From assembly GCA_040399685.1 (NCBI GenBank), contig JBBART010000003.1, positions 1-64,000 of the forward strand: DNA of 64,000 bases. Direction: 5' to 3'. The notes beneath the pieces are model-generated. The model was not told the DNA's origin. It saw only the letters and a program-made list of their open reading frames with translations, and searched no databases. This stretch comes from CAIQQQ01 sp040399685 (GTDB taxonomy: Bacteria > Pseudomonadota > Alphaproteobacteria > Acetobacterales > Acetobacteraceae). Below, one piece after another: positions 1 through 8,311 of this stretch (its first letter is position 1; each line of letters begins with the position of its first letter). The translations under genes were made by a program, and so were the position numbers.

Positions 1-830
1 ATTGGACGCTGTTTACCCCTGGAATCTGGAAAGTTTTGCACGCTGTTTTGCAGGCTGAGCATGGCGCCCCCGGACGGCGGCCGTATTGTGTCGGCGCCGG
101 AGGCCAGGACGAAGGCCGATGGGTCGAACGGGATGGTCATGCCGACCCGAAACCGCATGGCGGTGCTGCCGGACAATCCAGCCGGCGGCATGGTGCGGCC
201 AGACGGGAGCGCCCTGCGGCGCGCAAGCCAGAGCAGGGCGAACCCGCAGCCAGCCACGAACAGGATGAGCCAACCATAGGGTTGCCGGCCCTGCTCGGGT
301 TCCGAAGCCTGCGCGCCGGGGGAGGGCGGCTGGCTGGCATATTGCGCCAGGCGCTGGTCCAGCTCACCCAACTGACGGCGCAGTTCGGGGTCGTGCTGGG
401 CCGCGCGATCGGCCTCGCCGCGCCACTGCCGGTAGTCCGGAGTATTCTGGTTGTCGTAGAAATAGCGGTCGCGGCCGGGTTGGTTGAGGCTGCCGAGCAA
501 CGCCCCCAGCATGGCGCCGCTCAGGAAACCCGGTGGTTGACCGGCAGCGGGATCGAGCGACGGGCGACGTTGTGGAGAAGGCGCGGTGGGCGTCGCCGGT
601 GGTTGTTGATAGCGTTGCAGCGCCGCGCCGGCGTTTTGCCGTGAGATCGCCCGATCACCGCCAGACCCGCCCCCCGGGCTGACACTCGGCCGGCGTGGGG
701 CGGCATACGAACCACTGCCGCCTGGTCTGCTATATCCGCCGCTTTGCGCGAAGGCAGGGCTGAATCCCGGCAGAACGCTTGCGAGCAATATCCATACGGC
801 AACGGCGAGGCGTGGCAGCGTATGCGTCAT
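1..830 (-). CDS. Exported membrane-anchored protein, 3' end outside window
   Basis: The minus strand is open without a stop from an ATG at 830 to the window edge, so at least 276 residues are encoded and the C-terminus is missing. The product starts with a clear signal peptide (charged MTHTLPR, hydrophobic core, cleavage near PAFA/QSGG). A low-complexity Gly/Ser/Pro/Gln-rich stretch follows, then a segment with FLSGAMLGALLGSL, and one transmembrane helix around residues 180-200 (LILFVAGCGFALLWLARRR). After the helix the pattern RVGMTIPFDPSAFVLA vaguely recalls the DUF2491/YjfK family, but I do not hold this firmly. It is divergent from the TPP enzyme gene, with about 150 bases between the starts. 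Function unknown; probably an envelope protein. Confidence 0.6.
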   Translation of the reverse strand, partial: MTHTLPRLAVAVWILLASVLPGFSPAFAQSGGYSRPGGSGSYAAPRRPSVSPGGGSGGDRAISRQNAGAALQRYQQPPATPTAPSPQRRPSLDPAAGQPPGFLSGAMLGALLGSLNQPGRDRYFYDNQNTPDYRQWRGEADRAAQHDPELRRQLGELDQRLAQYASQPPSPGAQASEPEQGRQPYGWLILFVAGCGFALLWLARRRALPSGRTMPPAGLSGSTAMRFRVGMTIPFDPSAFVLASGADTIRPPSGGAMLSLQNSVQNFPDSRGKQRP

Positions 831-981
831 GGCCCACCCGGAAATCCTGTCGGTGACGTTAAAGCCATCGCGCAACGTCGGCCCAGCCTCTCTTTCGACA
901 TGCCTCGTTGTGGCCTCACCCGTGGCGAGGTTGCTGGAGCTGGGTTATTGTTGGTGCAAACGACACGGGGAATCGCGGATC

Positions 982-2721
982 ATGGCCACAGCAGGCAAGG
1001 CAACACCCAAGGCGCGCACTGGCGGCCGATTGCTGGCCGACGCGCTGGTGGCGCAGGGCATCGACCATGTGTTCGCCGTGCCGGGCGAGAGCTACCTTGA
1101 AGTGCTGGACGGGTTGTATGCCGTCAGTAAAAAGCTGCACCTGACCACGTGCCGGTTCGAGGCGGGCGCGGTGAACATGGCCGAGGCGTTCGGCAAGCTG
1201 AACAACCGCCCGGCCGCCGCCTTCGTCACTCGTGGCCCCGGCGCCTGCCATGCCGCCATCGGCGTGCACATCGCCCAGCAGGACAGCACGCCCATGCTGC
1301 TGTTCGTGGGCCAGATCCCGTTCAATGAAACCGATCGCGAGAGCTTCCAGGAAGTCGATTATCGGCGGATGTTCCAGCCGCTGGCTAAATGGGTCACGCA
1401 GATCGACGATGCCAGCCGCATTCCTGAGCTGGTTGCCCATGCCGTCGATGTGGCCACCTCCGGCCGTCCCGGCCCTGTGGTGATCGCGCTGTCCGAGGAG
1501 ATGCAGAAGCACCTCGTCACCGTGCCTGATATCGGTCGTGCGCCGGTCAGCCGTCCGTTCCCTGATCCGGCGGCGATGGCCGAATTCGCCAAGCTGCTGA
1601 AATCCGCGCGCAAGCCGCTGGCCATTCTCGGCGGCACCGGCTGGTCAGAGCAGGGGCGGGCCGATATCGGCGCATTCCTGCGGGCGCATGACATTCCCAC
1701 CACCGTCGCGTTCCGCCGGCAGGCGCTGTACGACGGGCAGGCCGACAACTATGTCGGCGATCTCGGTGTTGGTTCCGATCCCGCGCTGGTCGCCAAGGTG
1801 CGCGAATCGGATCTCATCCTGGCGATCGGCACCCGCCTCGGCGAAGCCGTGTCTCAGGGCTACACGTTGTTCGAGGCCACAGGCGGCACGCCGTTGATCC
1901 ATATCCATCAGGAAGCCAGTGAAATCGGCCGCGTGTTCCGTCCCACTTTGGGCATCACCACCGACCTCAACGCTTTCGCAGCCCAACTCGCGGCCTTGAA
2001 GCCGGCTGCGGTGAAGTGGTCCGGCTGGACCGCCGAATTGCGCTGCATTCGCATGAAGGGCCAGATCGTGCCGGATTACGAAGGCCCGCTCAATCTGGGG
2101 CAGGCGATGCGCGATCTGGAAGGCCTGCTGGAACCCGATGCCATCATGACCTGCGATGCCGGCAACTTCGCCACCTGGGCGCCGCGCTTCATCAACTTCA
2201 CCGATGAGCAGCGCTTCTATGGCCCCACCAACGGCGCCATGGGCTACGGCGTGCCGGCAGCGGTCGGCCTGAAGATTGCTCATCCGGAGCGGCAGGTGGT
2301 GTGCTTTGTGGGCGATGGCGGATTTCTGATGACAGGTCAGGAAATTGCCACGGCGTTTCATCACGGCGTGTCGCCGATCATTCTGGTATTCAACAACCAG
2401 ATGTACGGCACCATCCGCATGTATCAGGAACGCGCCTTCCCCGGCCGCGTGTCCGGCACGGCGCTGACCAATCCGGATTTTGCCAAGTTCATCGAGAGCT
2501 TCGGTGGGCATGGCGAAGTGGTGACCGAAACCGCCGAATTCGGTCCTGCGTTTCGTCGTGCGGTGGCCAGCGGCAAGCCGGCGGTCATCGAGCTGCGCAC
2601 CAACCCCGAGCAGATCACGTCGCGTGCCACAATCACTGACCTGCGGGCTGCCGGCGGCATGGCCCCGAAGCACAAGGCGCCGGCCAAGCGGGCGCCGGCG
2701 AAACGGCCTGCGAAACGGTAG
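982..2721 (+). CDS. Thiamine-diphosphate-dependent enzyme, acetolactate synthase large subunit family
   Basis: A TPP-dependent decarboxylase/synthase of about 579 residues with the three-domain acetolactate synthase layout. The N-terminal PYR domain has the proton-relay Glu at about residue 60 (CRFEAGAVNMAEAF). A central nucleotide-binding-like domain follows. The C-terminal PP domain carries the TPP/Mg motif GDGG at 444 with NN at 471-472. The open frame extends upstream to 829, but residues before MATAGKATPK look non-coding and overlap the divergent promoter region, so I start at 982. The tail is odd: about 20 residues rich in Lys, Ala and Pro (KAPAKRAPAKRPAKR). There is no small regulatory subunit (ilvH) beside it, so biosynthetic IlvB is unlikely. 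A catabolic or specialised ALS-like enzyme fits better; the substrate cannot be read from sequence. Confidence 0.85.
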   Translation: MATAGKATPKARTGGRLLADALVAQGIDHVFAVPGESYLEVLDGLYAVSKKLHLTTCRFEAGAVNMAEAFGKLNNRPAAAFVTRGPGACHAAIGVHIAQQDSTPMLLFVGQIPFNETDRESFQEVDYRRMFQPLAKWVTQIDDASRIPELVAHAVDVATSGRPGPVVIALSEEMQKHLVTVPDIGRAPVSRPFPDPAAMAEFAKLLKSARKPLAILGGTGWSEQGRADIGAFLRAHDIPTTVAFRRQALYDGQADNYVGDLGVGSDPALVAKVRESDLILAIGTRLGEAVSQGYTLFEATGGTPLIHIHQEASEIGRVFRPTLGITTDLNAFAAQLAALKPAAVKWSGWTAELRCIRMKGQIVPDYEGPLNLGQAMRDLEGLLEPDAIMTCDAGNFATWAPRFINFTDEQRFYGPTNGAMGYGVPAAVGLKIAHPERQVVCFVGDGGFLMTGQEIATAFHHGVSPIILVFNNQMYGTIRMYQERAFPGRVSGTALTNPDFAKFIESFGGHGEVVTETAEFGPAFRRAVASGKPAVIELRTNPEQITSRATITDLRAAGGMAPKHKAPAKRAPAKRPAKR

Positions 2722-2736
2722 AATGGAGTAGAAGTC

Positions 2737-2853
2737 TTCTTTTTTGAAAAAAAGAACCAAAAAACTTTATTATTTAAGACTTTCTTGGGCAGCGTCTGAG
2801 CTTTGTCTTATTGATAAAAGTCTTTTTTCTTCTTTTTCTTCAGAAAAAGAAGA
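2737..2853. repeat. AT-rich composite hairpin element, copy 1 (probable bidirectional terminator)
   Basis: Left hairpin: TTCTTTTTT at 2737-2745 pairs with AAAAAAGAA at 2748-2756, followed by CCAAAAAACTT. After about 60 bases of spacer, AAAGTCTTTTTT leads into the right hairpin, CTTCTTTTTCT at 2829-2839 with AGAAAAAGAAG at 2842-2852. The same layout recurs near 44.36 and 55.11 kb. It lies between the stops of the TPP enzyme and the convergent serine hydrolase, and U-rich tracts follow stems in both directions, as expected of a two-way terminator. Confidence 0.75.
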
Positions 2854-2861
2854 CCTTTATT

Positions 2862-3998
2862 TTAAATACTTTCATTGATCGCCGCCTCGAACGCCTGAAA
2901 CGCGGCGAGCGTGGCGGGGTCGGCGAAGGGCAATAGCTGGGTCATGAACAGGCCGCACACGCCGCGTGTGGGGTCGATCCAGTAATACGAGTTGTACAGC
3001 CCGCCCCACGCCAGGCTGCCAGCGCTTCTGCCTTCCGGCGTGGATTCGGTGTTGACGAGGAAGCCCAGGCTCCATTTCAACGCCATGTCTGGATAGAACG
3101 ACACATTCTCGGACATGGTTGGAATGGCGCTGATCATCGGCACAACGTTGACCTCGCCGGTCTGCGGGCGGACGAGTTCGGCCTGCATCGGTGCGCCGAG
3201 CAGCGTGCCGGCCAGCACGGCTTGCAGGAACTTCATGTAGTCCTGCGCGGTGCTGTGCAATCCGCCGCCGCCGGCCATGAATGGCAGGCTGGTGGCCATC
3301 GACAATGTGGCCTCGGTCAGGTGACCGTCTTCGCCCCGGCGATGCACCGCGATGCGGCGTGCTTCCTGCGCCGGGCCGGTGATGAACATCGTGTCGTCCA
3401 TGCCAAGCGGGCCGGTGATCTCGTCGCGAACCAGCATATCCAGCGACTTGCCGCTGACCGCTTCACAGGCGCGCCCGACGATGTCGGTGTTGATGCCGTA
3501 ATTCCAATGGGTTCCGGGTTCGAACAACAACGGCGTGCGGCGCAGTTCGTCGGAGTTGGTGGGAATGCGGGGCAGGCCCAGCGTGCTCTGGATATGGCCG
3601 AGCGACTGGTTCCAGGTGTCATAGCCATATCCGGCGGTGTGCGTGAGCAGATGGCGCAGCGTGACCAGTGTGGTGCCTGCATTCAGGATCGGCCGGCCAT
3701 CGACACCGAACCGTTCGAACACCATAGGCTCGGACAGTTCCGGCAGCACGTCGCAGATCGGGTCATCCAGCGTGAGCAGGCCACGCTCGACCAGCCGCAG
3801 CGCCACCACCGAGGTGATCGCCTTCGTCATCGAGGCGATGCGCGCCACGCTGTCCAGCGTCATGGCCTCGCCGGGGGCACGTTCGCCCAGCGCTGCTGTG
3901 TAGAACACGCCGTCTCGGTTTGCTGCCATGGCGGTAATGCCATGCAGCCCCGCCGCCTGCATGGCCTGGTTCAGGGCCGCGTCAATTCGCGAATGCAT
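2862..3998 (-). CDS. Serine hydrolase, beta-lactamase (class C)/esterase fold
   Basis: A 378-residue protein of the beta-lactamase/transpeptidase-like family (PF00144) without an obvious signal peptide, hence probably cytoplasmic. The catalytic SxxK is SMTK at residues 56-59. The second active-site motif is the Tyr of HWNYGIN near 165. Family members include esterases, D-aminopeptidases and penicillin-binding-like hydrolases; the motifs do not tell which. The start MHSRIDAALNQAM is typical of the esterase-type subgroup. It lies 64 bases downstream of the gamma-glutamyltransferase gene on the same strand, so the two may be co-transcribed. The 3' end converges on AT-rich repeat copy 1. A second, exported member of the family sits at 37613-38791. 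Confidence 0.85.
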   Translation of the reverse strand: MHSRIDAALNQAMQAAGLHGITAMAANRDGVFYTAALGERAPGEAMTLDSVARIASMTKAITSVVALRLVERGLLTLDDPICDVLPELSEPMVFERFGVDGRPILNAGTTLVTLRHLLTHTAGYGYDTWNQSLGHIQSTLGLPRIPTNSDELRRTPLLFEPGTHWNYGINTDIVGRACEAVSGKSLDMLVRDEITGPLGMDDTMFITGPAQEARRIAVHRRGEDGHLTEATLSMATSLPFMAGGGGLHSTAQDYMKFLQAVLAGTLLGAPMQAELVRPQTGEVNVVPMISAIPTMSENVSFYPDMALKWSLGFLVNTESTPEGRSAGSLAWGGLYNSYYWIDPTRGVCGLFMTQLLPFADPATLAAFQAFEAAINESI

Positions 3999-4062
3999 GC
4001 TGTTTTCCCGCTTTCGCGAATTGCGTGTTCAGCTCAAGCCTTTGGTCGTCTTTGGAGTTCCA

Positions 4063-5841
4063 TCAGCGGCCGATGGCGTATCCCTGCATTCCGCGGGGAT
4101 TGGCGCCGGCGTACATCTGGCCGTCCGCTTCCAGGCGGGCGGCGGAAATGCGGCCTTCGCTCCAATCGCCGCCAAGCTCGGCCAGATGGCCGCGGCCAAT
4201 CAGGTCAGCCAGCACCTCTTGGCTGTAGCGGCCTTCGAGAACCACCTTGCCCGGACGGGCCACCCGCGGCCAGAAGCTGCTCGGCCAATGCTCGGTGTGG
4301 AAGTTCGGCGCGTCGATCGACTGCTGAATGGTGAGGTTGTGGTGCAGCATGCGCAGCAGCATCACCGGCTGCCATTGGTCCTGCTGCTCGCCGCCGGGGG
4401 TGCCGAGGCTCATCCAGGCCTTTCCGTCACGCAGCACCATGCTGGGCGACAGCGTGGAGCGTGGGCGCTTGCGCGGGGCGATGGAATTGGGGTGGCCCGG
4501 CTTGACCCAGAACATCTGGCCGCGGGTGGACAGCGGGAAGCCCAGTTCCGGAATGACAGGCGAGGATTGCAGCCAGCCGCCGGACGGCGTGGCGCTGACC
4601 ATGTTGCCCCAGCGGTCGATGACGTCGACATGGCAGGTGTCACCGCCGGTGGCGCCCAGGCGCGCCACGGTCGGCTCGCCGGCGCCGGGATCGAGCGACA
4701 GCATCGCCAAGCGGTCCTGGGCGTGGTGATCGACGATGGCGTCATAGCCGGGGATGCTGCCGGGGCGCAGATCCATCGAGGCGGTCTTGCCCACCAGCTT
4801 GCGGCGTTCGTCGTTGTATGCGGCCGAGAGCAGGGTTGCGAGCGGGATCTGGGCGAAATCCGGATCGCCGTAATAGGCCTCGCGGTCGGCGAAGGCGAGT
4901 TTGGCGCATTCCACCACGGTGTGGACGAAATCCGCGCCGTTCGGGTCCATCGCGGCGAGATCGAAGCCCTTGAGCAAGGCGAGCTGTTGCAGGAATGCCG
5001 GACCCTGGGTCCAGGTGCCGCATTTCAGCAGGGTGTGGCCGTGGTAATCAACGGAGACCGGGTCTTCGACGGGGGCGGACCAGCGGGCCATGTCGTCGGC
5101 GGTCAGCAGGCCGCGGTTGCGGCGGCCGGAGCTGTCCATGATCTCGTTGTCAGCATAGAACTTGCCGATCGCCTCGGCCGCGAAGCCGCGATAGAAGGCG
5201 TTGCGGGCGGCGTCGATACGGGCCTCGCGGGTGCTGCCAACGGCCTCGCCCAGCAGCCTTTCCCAGAAATCGGCAAGTGCCGGGCGGGCGAACAGGCCGC
5301 CCACTTCCGGGGTTTTGCCGTTTGGCAGCCACACGGCGGCGCTGGTGTGCCATTCCTGCTCGAACAGCGGCTTCACCGTCTCGATGGCGGACGGCACGCG
5401 CGGCACCAAATGAATGCCCCGGCGGGCATAACCGATGGCGAATTCCAGAACATCCGCCAGTTCCCAGGTGCCCCAGTCGCGCAGCATCGTGGTCCAGGCG
5501 TCGAACGCGCCGGGCACCACGGCGGGCAGCAGGCCTGTGCCGGGGACGAGATCAAGGCCGAGGCTGGTGAAACGGGCCGAGGTGGCCGCATCCGGCGCGC
5601 CGCCCTGGCCGCAGATGACATGCTGGCGGCCGGTTTTGGCGTCGTGGATGATGATCGGCGCATCGCCGCCCGGGCCGTTCAGATGCGGTTCGGCGACGTT
5701 GAGCGTGAAGCCGGCGGCCACGGCCGCGTCGAACGCGTTGCCGCCGCGCTCCAGCACGGCCATGCCGACCGCGCTGGCGATCCAGTGGGTTGTGGCAACC
5801 ACGCCAAATGTGGCGGCGATTTCGGGCCGTGTCGTGAACAT
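4063..5841 (-). CDS. Gamma-glutamyltransferase family protein
   Basis: A 592-residue Ntn-hydrolase of the gamma-glutamyltransferase family. The N-terminal part has GGNAFDAAVAAGFTLNV. Thr402 in GGDTCHVDVIDRWGN is the likely autoprocessing and catalytic residue that would open the small subunit. The oxyanion-type region is PSGGW. I see no signal peptide, unlike classical periplasmic GGT. The usual substrate-site motif after the first helix is replaced by EPHLNGPGGDAP, pointing to the GGT-like subfamily often seen beside amidase or peptide genes rather than to glutathione-specific GGT. The gene starts 50 bases from the divergent phnN. Confidence 0.85.
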   Translation of the reverse strand: MFTTRPEIAATFGVVATTHWIASAVGMAVLERGGNAFDAAVAAGFTLNVAEPHLNGPGGDAPIIIHDAKTGRQHVICGQGGAPDAATSARFTSLGLDLVPGTGLLPAVVPGAFDAWTTMLRDWGTWELADVLEFAIGYARRGIHLVPRVPSAIETVKPLFEQEWHTSAAVWLPNGKTPEVGGLFARPALADFWERLLGEAVGSTREARIDAARNAFYRGFAAEAIGKFYADNEIMDSSGRRNRGLLTADDMARWSAPVEDPVSVDYHGHTLLKCGTWTQGPAFLQQLALLKGFDLAAMDPNGADFVHTVVECAKLAFADREAYYGDPDFAQIPLATLLSAAYNDERRKLVGKTASMDLRPGSIPGYDAIVDHHAQDRLAMLSLDPGAGEPTVARLGATGGDTCHVDVIDRWGNMVSATPSGGWLQSSPVIPELGFPLSTRGQMFWVKPGHPNSIAPRKRPRSTLSPSMVLRDGKAWMSLGTPGGEQQDQWQPVMLLRMLHHNLTIQQSIDAPNFHTEHWPSSFWPRVARPGKVVLEGRYSQEVLADLIGRGHLAELGGDWSEGRISAARLEADGQMYAGANPRGMQGYAIGR

Positions 5842-5891
5842 CTTCGCACTCCGGTGCTTGCAGGACCATCAAGGTAGCGGCTAGCTGCGCT

Positions 5892-6443
5892 GTGTCAAAA
5901 ATGAATGGGTTTCCAATGCTGGTATTAATCGCGGGCCCCTCGGGCGCCGGCAAGGACACGCTGCTGGATGCGGTGCGGGCGATGCTGGCCAATGATCCGC
6001 GCGTGCGATTCGCCCGCCGCGAAATCACCCGTCCGGCCACGCCCGGCGGCGAGGATCACCTGCCGATTGATGTAGATGACTTCAGGAAGCGTCGTGATGC
6101 CGGGCTGTATGCGCTGTGCTGGGAGGCACATGGCCTGTGCTACGGTATATCCGCCGGTGTCGCCGACGATCTGGCACGCGGCGTGACGGTGGTGGCCAGT
6201 GTGTCACGCGCCATTATCCCAGATGCGGCCACGAAGTTTCCGGTGCGCGTGGTGGAGATCACCGCACCGGCCGAGGTGTTGGCGAAACGTCTGTCAGCGC
6301 GCGCCCGCGAAAGTGCGGACGACATCGCGCGGCGCCTGAGCCGTCAGGTGCCGTTTCCAGCGGGCATCGAGATCGTGACGGTGATGAACGATTCCACCAT
6401 CGAAGCCGGCGCGGAGCAGCTCCTCCGCGCGATACTGGCGTAG
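5892..6443 (+). CDS. phnN: Ribose 1,5-bisphosphate phosphokinase PhnN
   Basis: A 183-residue P-loop kinase with Walker A GPSGAGKDTLLD near the N-terminus and the guanylate-kinase-like fold of PhnN. In the C-P lyase pathway it phosphorylates ribose 1,5-bisphosphate to PRPP, the last step that returns the ribosyl group. Start choices are GTG at 5892 and ATG at 5901 or 5916; all leave the P-loop intact, and I keep the longest. Unlike in Escherichia coli, phnN is separated from the main operon and transcribed towards its 3' end. Its TAG stop falls inside the inverted-repeat element at 6440-6504. Confidence 0.88.
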   Translation: MSKMNGFPMLVLIAGPSGAGKDTLLDAVRAMLANDPRVRFARREITRPATPGGEDHLPIDVDDFRKRRDAGLYALCWEAHGLCYGISAGVADDLARGVTVVASVSRAIIPDAATKFPVRVVEITAPAEVLAKRLSARARESADDIARRLSRQVPFPAGIEIVTVMNDSTIEAGAEQLLRAILA

Positions 6444-6504
6444 GTCGGGCAACGCCCGACATCACGCAACGCTGTATGGGGAAGTCGGGCGGTGCCCGAC
6501 CTAC
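6440..6504. repeat. REP-like double hairpin holding both convergent stop codons
   Basis: Two 21-base arms, 6440-6460 and 6484-6504, are inverted copies of each other with one mismatch. Each arm is itself a small hairpin (GTCGGGC, three-base loop, GCCCGAC). The phnN stop TAG is 6441-6443 in the left arm and the DUF1045 stop TAG is 6503-6501 in the right arm, so the element exactly spans the convergent junction. The core GTAGGTCGGGC resembles dispersed REP-type palindromes. It probably terminates or stabilises both transcripts. Confidence 0.7.
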
Positions 6505-7175
6505 CCGCGGAGCGGCAGTCGTTCTGCCAGGATGAACGGTGCGCCGGGGGCTGCCTGGGTGCAGAGGCAGAGATCCGTCACGCGCCGTGGCGCACGCAGG
6601 GTGTCGGCGAACATCGCCTCGGCCGCCGGAAAGAACACAGCGTTCTCGGCAGCGGTCAGGCGACGGCTCAGCGTCATGTGGAAGAACCAGGTGGTGAACA
6701 CGTAGGGATACCCCCAGCGCACCAGCATCGCCTCCTGCGCCACCGACAGATGGCCGCCGCGCCGACGACGCGTCAGTTCGGCCTCGGTGGGCGGCGCGCG
6801 CAGATGGTCGAGGCCCTTGACGCAGGCATCGGCCAGTTCCTGCAAGGCAGCGCTCGGCTCGGCGTCACGCAGCGCCAGGAACCCGTGCAGATCGGCTAGT
6901 TCCAGGCGCGGCAGGTCGAACGGGGCGAGGCTGGCGGCCACATCGTCGGCCGCCGTCACCACCGCGTCCCAGCTTTGGCCGGTGCGCAACGCCATGGGCG
7001 GCTTCAGCGTCGCATGAAATCCATACATGCGCGCTTCGGCCGTGACCTCGGCGATGCCTTCAATGTTCGGCTGCGGCACCGGCGCGTTGGTTTCGCAATC
7101 GCGGCCGAGCCAGTGCGAGCCGAGCGTCCAGAGCGGATCGACCAAAGCCGGCGCGTAATAGACCGCGACGCGCAT
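6501..7175 (-). CDS. DUF1045 phosphonate-operon protein, 2H phosphoesterase family
   Basis: A 224-residue protein of the DUF1045 family found at the ends of many alphaproteobacterial phn operons. It has the two HxT motifs of the 2H phosphoesterase superfamily: H54-A-T in YGFHATLKPP and H166-M-T in WFFHMTLSRRL. 2H enzymes open cyclic nucleotide or cyclic phosphate bonds. That makes it a candidate for the cyclic ribose phosphate step normally done by PhnP, which is absent here; this role is inference. The start MRVAVYY at 7175 overlaps the phnM stop by one base; an open frame further upstream is only a shadow of phnM. It is the last gene of the operon. Confidence 0.85.
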   Translation of the reverse strand: MRVAVYYAPALVDPLWTLGSHWLGRDCETNAPVPQPNIEGIAEVTAEARMYGFHATLKPPMALRTGQSWDAVVTAADDVAASLAPFDLPRLELADLHGFLALRDAEPSAALQELADACVKGLDHLRAPPTEAELTRRRRGGHLSVAQEAMLVRWGYPYVFTTWFFHMTLSRRLTAAENAVFFPAAEAMFADTLRAPRRVTDLCLCTQAAPGAPFILAERLPLRG

Positions 7176-8311
7176 CAGGCGACTCGCTCGCCGGCACGCC
7201 ATACCTGACGCACGACCGGCTGGCCCTCGAAGGAACGGACCCGCAGGATGTCGGCGCGCAACCCCGTTTCGATCCGGCCGCGATCGGGCAGGCGGGCCAT
7301 GCGGGCCGGGGCGTCGGTGATCATCGCCACGGCCTGGGGCAGGGTGATGTTGCATTGTCCCACAGAGAGGAACGCCGCTTCGACCAGGGCCGAGGGCACG
7401 TAGTCGGACGCGAAGGCATCCACCGTGCCGGCGCGCACCAGATCGGCGGCGCCGACGTTGCCGGAATGCGAGCCACCGCGCACGATGTTGGGCGCACCGG
7501 CGATCACCGTCATGCCCTTCGCACGGGCGGCCTGGGCGGCCTCCATGCGCACCGGGAATTCGCTGATCATGATGCCGTCGGCCACGTTTTCGTCGATGTT
7601 CTCGATGGTCTGGTCGTCATGGCTGGCGAGCGAGATGTCCAGATGCGCCACGCGGGCGAGCAGCGCGTCGCGATGCGGGCGGCGATATTGGGCGCGCTGT
7701 TCGAGAAGTTTGATAATCCGCGCTTCGATCTGCGGCTCGGTCATGCCGGCGCGGCGGCGGATCTTGCGATAGTTTTCCATGTCCGCGTACTGCCCGACGC
7801 CGGGCGAGTGGTCCATGAAGCTGACCATGCGGACGCGGGGATGGTCGGCGACCGGGTCCACCAGTTCGATCACGTCCAGCGCCGGCATCTCGCAGCGCAG
7901 ATGCAGGAAGTGTTCGCTTTTCAGCAGGCCGGTGTCGGCCAGGGCATCCAGGTCGCGCACGCCGTCGCGGAAGGTCTTGACCCTTTCGACATCGAAGCCG
8001 AGATCGCCCAGGCACAGCGCGTCCAGCACGGTGGTGACGCCGGCGGCGGCGGTCTGCTGGTCGTGGCTCAGCATCGCCGAGCGCGACGGCCAGCGGGCGT
8101 TGACGCGCGGCATCACCTGGCGTTCGAGGTTGTCGGTGTGAACGTCCACCACGCCGGGCATCAGGTAGTCGCCGTCGAGATCAACGGCGCCGGGGGCGTG
8201 GGAGATCGTCTCGCTGATCTCGGCGATCTTCCCGTCACGGATGACGATCGTGCCGCGCATGAGGCTTTCGGGGAGAACGAGGACGGCGTTGGTGAGGATA
8301 ATCTCGGTCAT
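7175..8311 (-). CDS. phnM: PhnM, alpha-D-ribose 1-methylphosphonate 5-triphosphate diphosphatase
   Basis: A 378-residue amidohydrolase-superfamily enzyme. The metal-binding HxD lies in DVHTDNLE (His58, Asp60) and is preceded by the family signature MPGVVDVH. Further motifs include ASHDD and FPVRMEAAQAA, and NIVRGGSHSGN near the C-terminal third. PhnM removes pyrophosphate from the ribose triphosphate phosphonate made by PhnGHIL, giving the substrate for PhnJ. Its start overlaps the phnL stop by four bases. This is the canonical copy; a second, diverged family member lies at 13614-14747. Confidence 0.92.
   Translation of the reverse strand: MTEIILTNAVLVLPESLMRGTIVIRDGKIAEISETISHAPGAVDLDGDYLMPGVVDVHTDNLERQVMPRVNARWPSRSAMLSHDQQTAAAGVTTVLDALCLGDLGFDVERVKTFRDGVRDLDALADTGLLKSEHFLHLRCEMPALDVIELVDPVADHPRVRMVSFMDHSPGVGQYADMENYRKIRRRAGMTEPQIEARIIKLLEQRAQYRRPHRDALLARVAHLDISLASHDDQTIENIDENVADGIMISEFPVRMEAAQAARAKGMTVIAGAPNIVRGGSHSGNVGAADLVRAGTVDAFASDYVPSALVEAAFLSVGQCNITLPQAVAMITDAPARMARLPDRGRIETGLRADILRVRSFEGQPVVRQVWRAGERVA

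Noticed and set aside
3928..5877. A 649-codon frame opposite the gamma-glutamyltransferase gene
   Set aside because: Shadow frame: antisense to a gene with catalytic Thr and family motifs; its composition is that of non-coding GC-rich frames.
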